In this document: positions 4,304 to 5,234 of the stretch, piece after piece | Layout: each line of letters opens with the position of its first letter | How positions within the stretch are numbered: the stretch's first letter is position 1 | From: an uncultured Bacteroidota bacterium | Lineage (GTDB): Bacteria; Bacteroidota; Bacteroidia; Chitinophagales; Chitinophagaceae | Assembly (NCBI GenBank): GCA_903929655.1 | Contig: CAIYVS010000455.1 | Location: 1-5,234, forward strand | DNA length: 5,234 bases | Direction: 5' to 3' | Made by a program: the position numbers and the translations under genes | Notes under the pieces: generated by a model | The model's input: only the letters and a program-made list of their open reading frames with translations | Databases searched by the model: none | What the model was told of the DNA's origin: nothing

Positions 4304-4306
4304 ATT

Positions 4307-4750
4307 CTACCCCCATTTTGCCTCGCTGTATAGTTTCGATGTATGTGCGATGTCAGTACAGACGGCAGAAATGAGTTTACCTATAAGAGGGTACAATTTG
4401 GATGTTTCGGGAATGTTGCCTTCGCACATTTGATAGTGCAGGCACTCAAGAGATTTTACAAATTGATAGGGAGAAAGTGCTGGCTGTAAGTGACACATTT
4501 CTTTTAATTCTTCATTTGTGATGGCGGTAGGATTGTTTTCATTGTACCTCAGATTGATGGCCTCGACATTGACTGCGTACAAAGCGGCAAGTGCTGTAGC
4601 GTGGTGATCTATATCAAGAAATGGCGTGGAAACAGAATCAAGCAATTCTCCGATTGCCCGTTGTGTGTTTGAATAGGAGGGGTGATAGAAAACCTGCATA
4701 CCACTGTAAATATTCGCGTAGGTTTGATTGTTGCATATAAATGCGCTCAT
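4307..4750 (-). CDS. Conserved 147-residue protein of unknown function, mobile-element associated
   Basis: The protein begins MSAFICNNQTYANI and contains INLRYNENN (about 85-93), SLECLHYQMCEG (about 124-135) and an aromatic C-terminal KWG. I recall a family of plasmid, integrative-element and phage proteins starting MSxFIC with an N-x-RY-x-E motif and a later LxYQxCE motif; its function is not known to me. No membrane segment, signal peptide, metal-binding cluster or catalytic triad is evident. It lies between the 72-residue gene (47 bases upstream) and the HTH gene (three bases downstream), in the same operon. The family resemblance is from memory and supports an accessory-element origin rather than a function. 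Confidence 0.85.
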   Translation of the reverse strand: MSAFICNNQTYANIYSGMQVFYHPSYSNTQRAIGELLDSVSTPFLDIDHHATALAALYAVNVEAINLRYNENNPTAITNEELKEMCHLQPALSPYQFVKSLECLHYQMCEGNIPETSKLYPLIGKLISAVCTDIAHTSKLYSEAKWG

Positions 4751-4797
4751 AGATTACTTCAATACTCTTAATATTAGTAATTCCAACCAGTGGGGAC

Positions 4798-5016
4798 TTA
4801 GCTATATTGATAAAATGCGCCTTTGTCTATAGCCTTACCAATATTGCTGTTCGTGTACAATTCTTTAGCAGTTAAAACGTCCTCGGTATCGTCAATCTCA
4901 TTTACAACTGAAAAGACCTTTTCTTTTGAGTTATAACAGACACTTTTACTTGAACGGCACATCCCGCCCGCTAACGCGATGAAACAATCTACAGGTTCGT
5001 TTTTCGATAGCTTCAT
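4798..5016 (-). CDS. 72-residue hypothetical protein, start possibly altered by insertion sequence
   Basis: A small soluble protein with a distinctive core: DCFIALAGGMCRSSKSVCYN, then VVNEIDDTEDVL, and NIGKAIDKGAF near the end. I do not recognise a named family. The pattern of beta-type segments around a GG turn and an acidic EIDDTED stretch suggests a compact domain. The ATG at 5016 is the first in frame, but the frame stays open upstream through 5017-5055 without another ATG (reading INEL just before M). The original gene may therefore have begun further upstream and been trimmed by the neighbouring insertion sequence. It is the first gene of the leftward operon with the 147-residue and HTH genes. 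Confidence 0.7.
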   Translation of the reverse strand: MKLSKNEPVDCFIALAGGMCRSSKSVCYNSKEKVFSVVNEIDDTEDVLTAKELYTNSNIGKAIDKGAFYQYS

Positions 5017-5030
5017 GAGTTCATTAATCC

Positions 5031-5055
5031 CAGATTTTGCAGTTGATAAAATCTG
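5031..5055. repeat. Inverted repeat near the presumed left end of the insertion sequence
   Basis: CAGATTTT (5031-5038) and AAAATCTG (5048-5055) are perfect 8-base arms around a 9-base loop, just upstream of the transposase start. The insertion sequence end probably lies at or slightly left of this point (CCCAG at 5029-5033), but the terminal repeat cannot be confirmed without the right end. Confidence 0.4.
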
Positions 5056-5077
5056 ACAGCATGTCGTACTTTTAGGT

Positions 5078-5234
5078 ATGAGTCTTCGCCATCAATATGT
5101 AGATCAGCCTGTAACCCCTTGGGGAGGTATGCAGGAGATGAAAAAGCTTATAGATAAAACGGGCATTAGCAAAAAGCTATTGGAATTAGGGTTACCCGAG
5201 GGCAAGAGTAACAATACGATTGATCCTGTAAGCA
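5078..5234 (+). CDS. Transposase N-terminus, IS1380-like, cut by window edge
   Basis: An open frame from ATG 5078 runs to the window end (52 complete codons). An in-frame TGA 24 bases upstream limits the start. The protein reads MSLRHQYVDQPVTPWGGM, followed by MKKLIDKTGISKKLLELGLP, then SNNTIDPVS. A PWGG or PFGG turn followed by a leucine-rich helix, an LP segment and S-N-x-x-x-DP is the N-terminal pattern I associate with IS1380-family DDE transposases. The catalytic domain lies outside the window, so the family call is provisional. It points away from the 72-residue gene, about 60 bases from that gene's start codon. Confidence 0.65.
   Translation, partial: MSLRHQYVDQPVTPWGGMQEMKKLIDKTGISKKLLELGLPEGKSNNTIDPVS

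Larger units (their letters stand above)
5029..5234 (+). mobile_element. Left part of an insertion sequence (IS1380-like)
   Basis: The transposase start at 5078 and the inverted repeat at 5031-5055 together suggest that an insertion sequence begins around 5029 and extends past the window. The left boundary is estimated: no target-site duplication can be checked with only one end visible. Confidence 0.5.

Overview
The window looks like an accessory, recombination-prone stretch of a Bacteroidetes (Bacteroidota) genome. Three things point there: a tyrosine recombinase of the Bacteroidetes conjugative-transposon type, a Bacteroidetes-type promoter in front of it (TTG, 20 bases, TAGCTTTG), and A-rich leaders with little Shine-Dalgarno signal. 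No species can be named.

Layout. Positions 1-1610 hold a two-gene leftward operon: a short fold-type II PLP enzyme (threonine/serine dehydratase-like) followed 11 bases later by a membrane protein with two histidine boxes of the fatty-acid-desaturase type, cut by the window edge. Positions 1611-2279 have no convincing gene but are dense in signals: a hairpin, direct repeats, a perfect palindrome, an 11-base tandem duplication, an isolated 3' end of a tRNA-Asp (probable attachment core), a strong terminator, a 20-base inverted repeat, a 19-base dyad and the integrase promoter. The integrase occupies 2280-3518. Positions 3527-3930 hold a mosaic of palindromic repeats. Two copies of a unit of about 106 bases can fold into a three-way junction, and their stems differ by compensatory base changes. 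The end of this repeat reappears in inverted orientation at 1775-1801, so related repeat ends flank the integrase.

Positions 4121-5016 hold a compact leftward operon: a 72-residue protein, a 147-residue protein of a family I associate with mobile elements, and a small Cro/CI-type HTH protein. At 5078 a rightward transposase resembling the IS1380 family begins and runs off the window. Its insertion may have separated the small operon from its promoter or trimmed its first gene.

Overall reading: this is probably the junction of one or more integrative elements at a tRNA-Asp gene, with metabolic cargo to the left, an integrase module in the middle, and small accessory genes plus an insertion sequence to the right. 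The most unusual features are the covarying palindromic repeats after the integrase, and the orientation of the tRNA fragment, which does not fit a single simple insertion.
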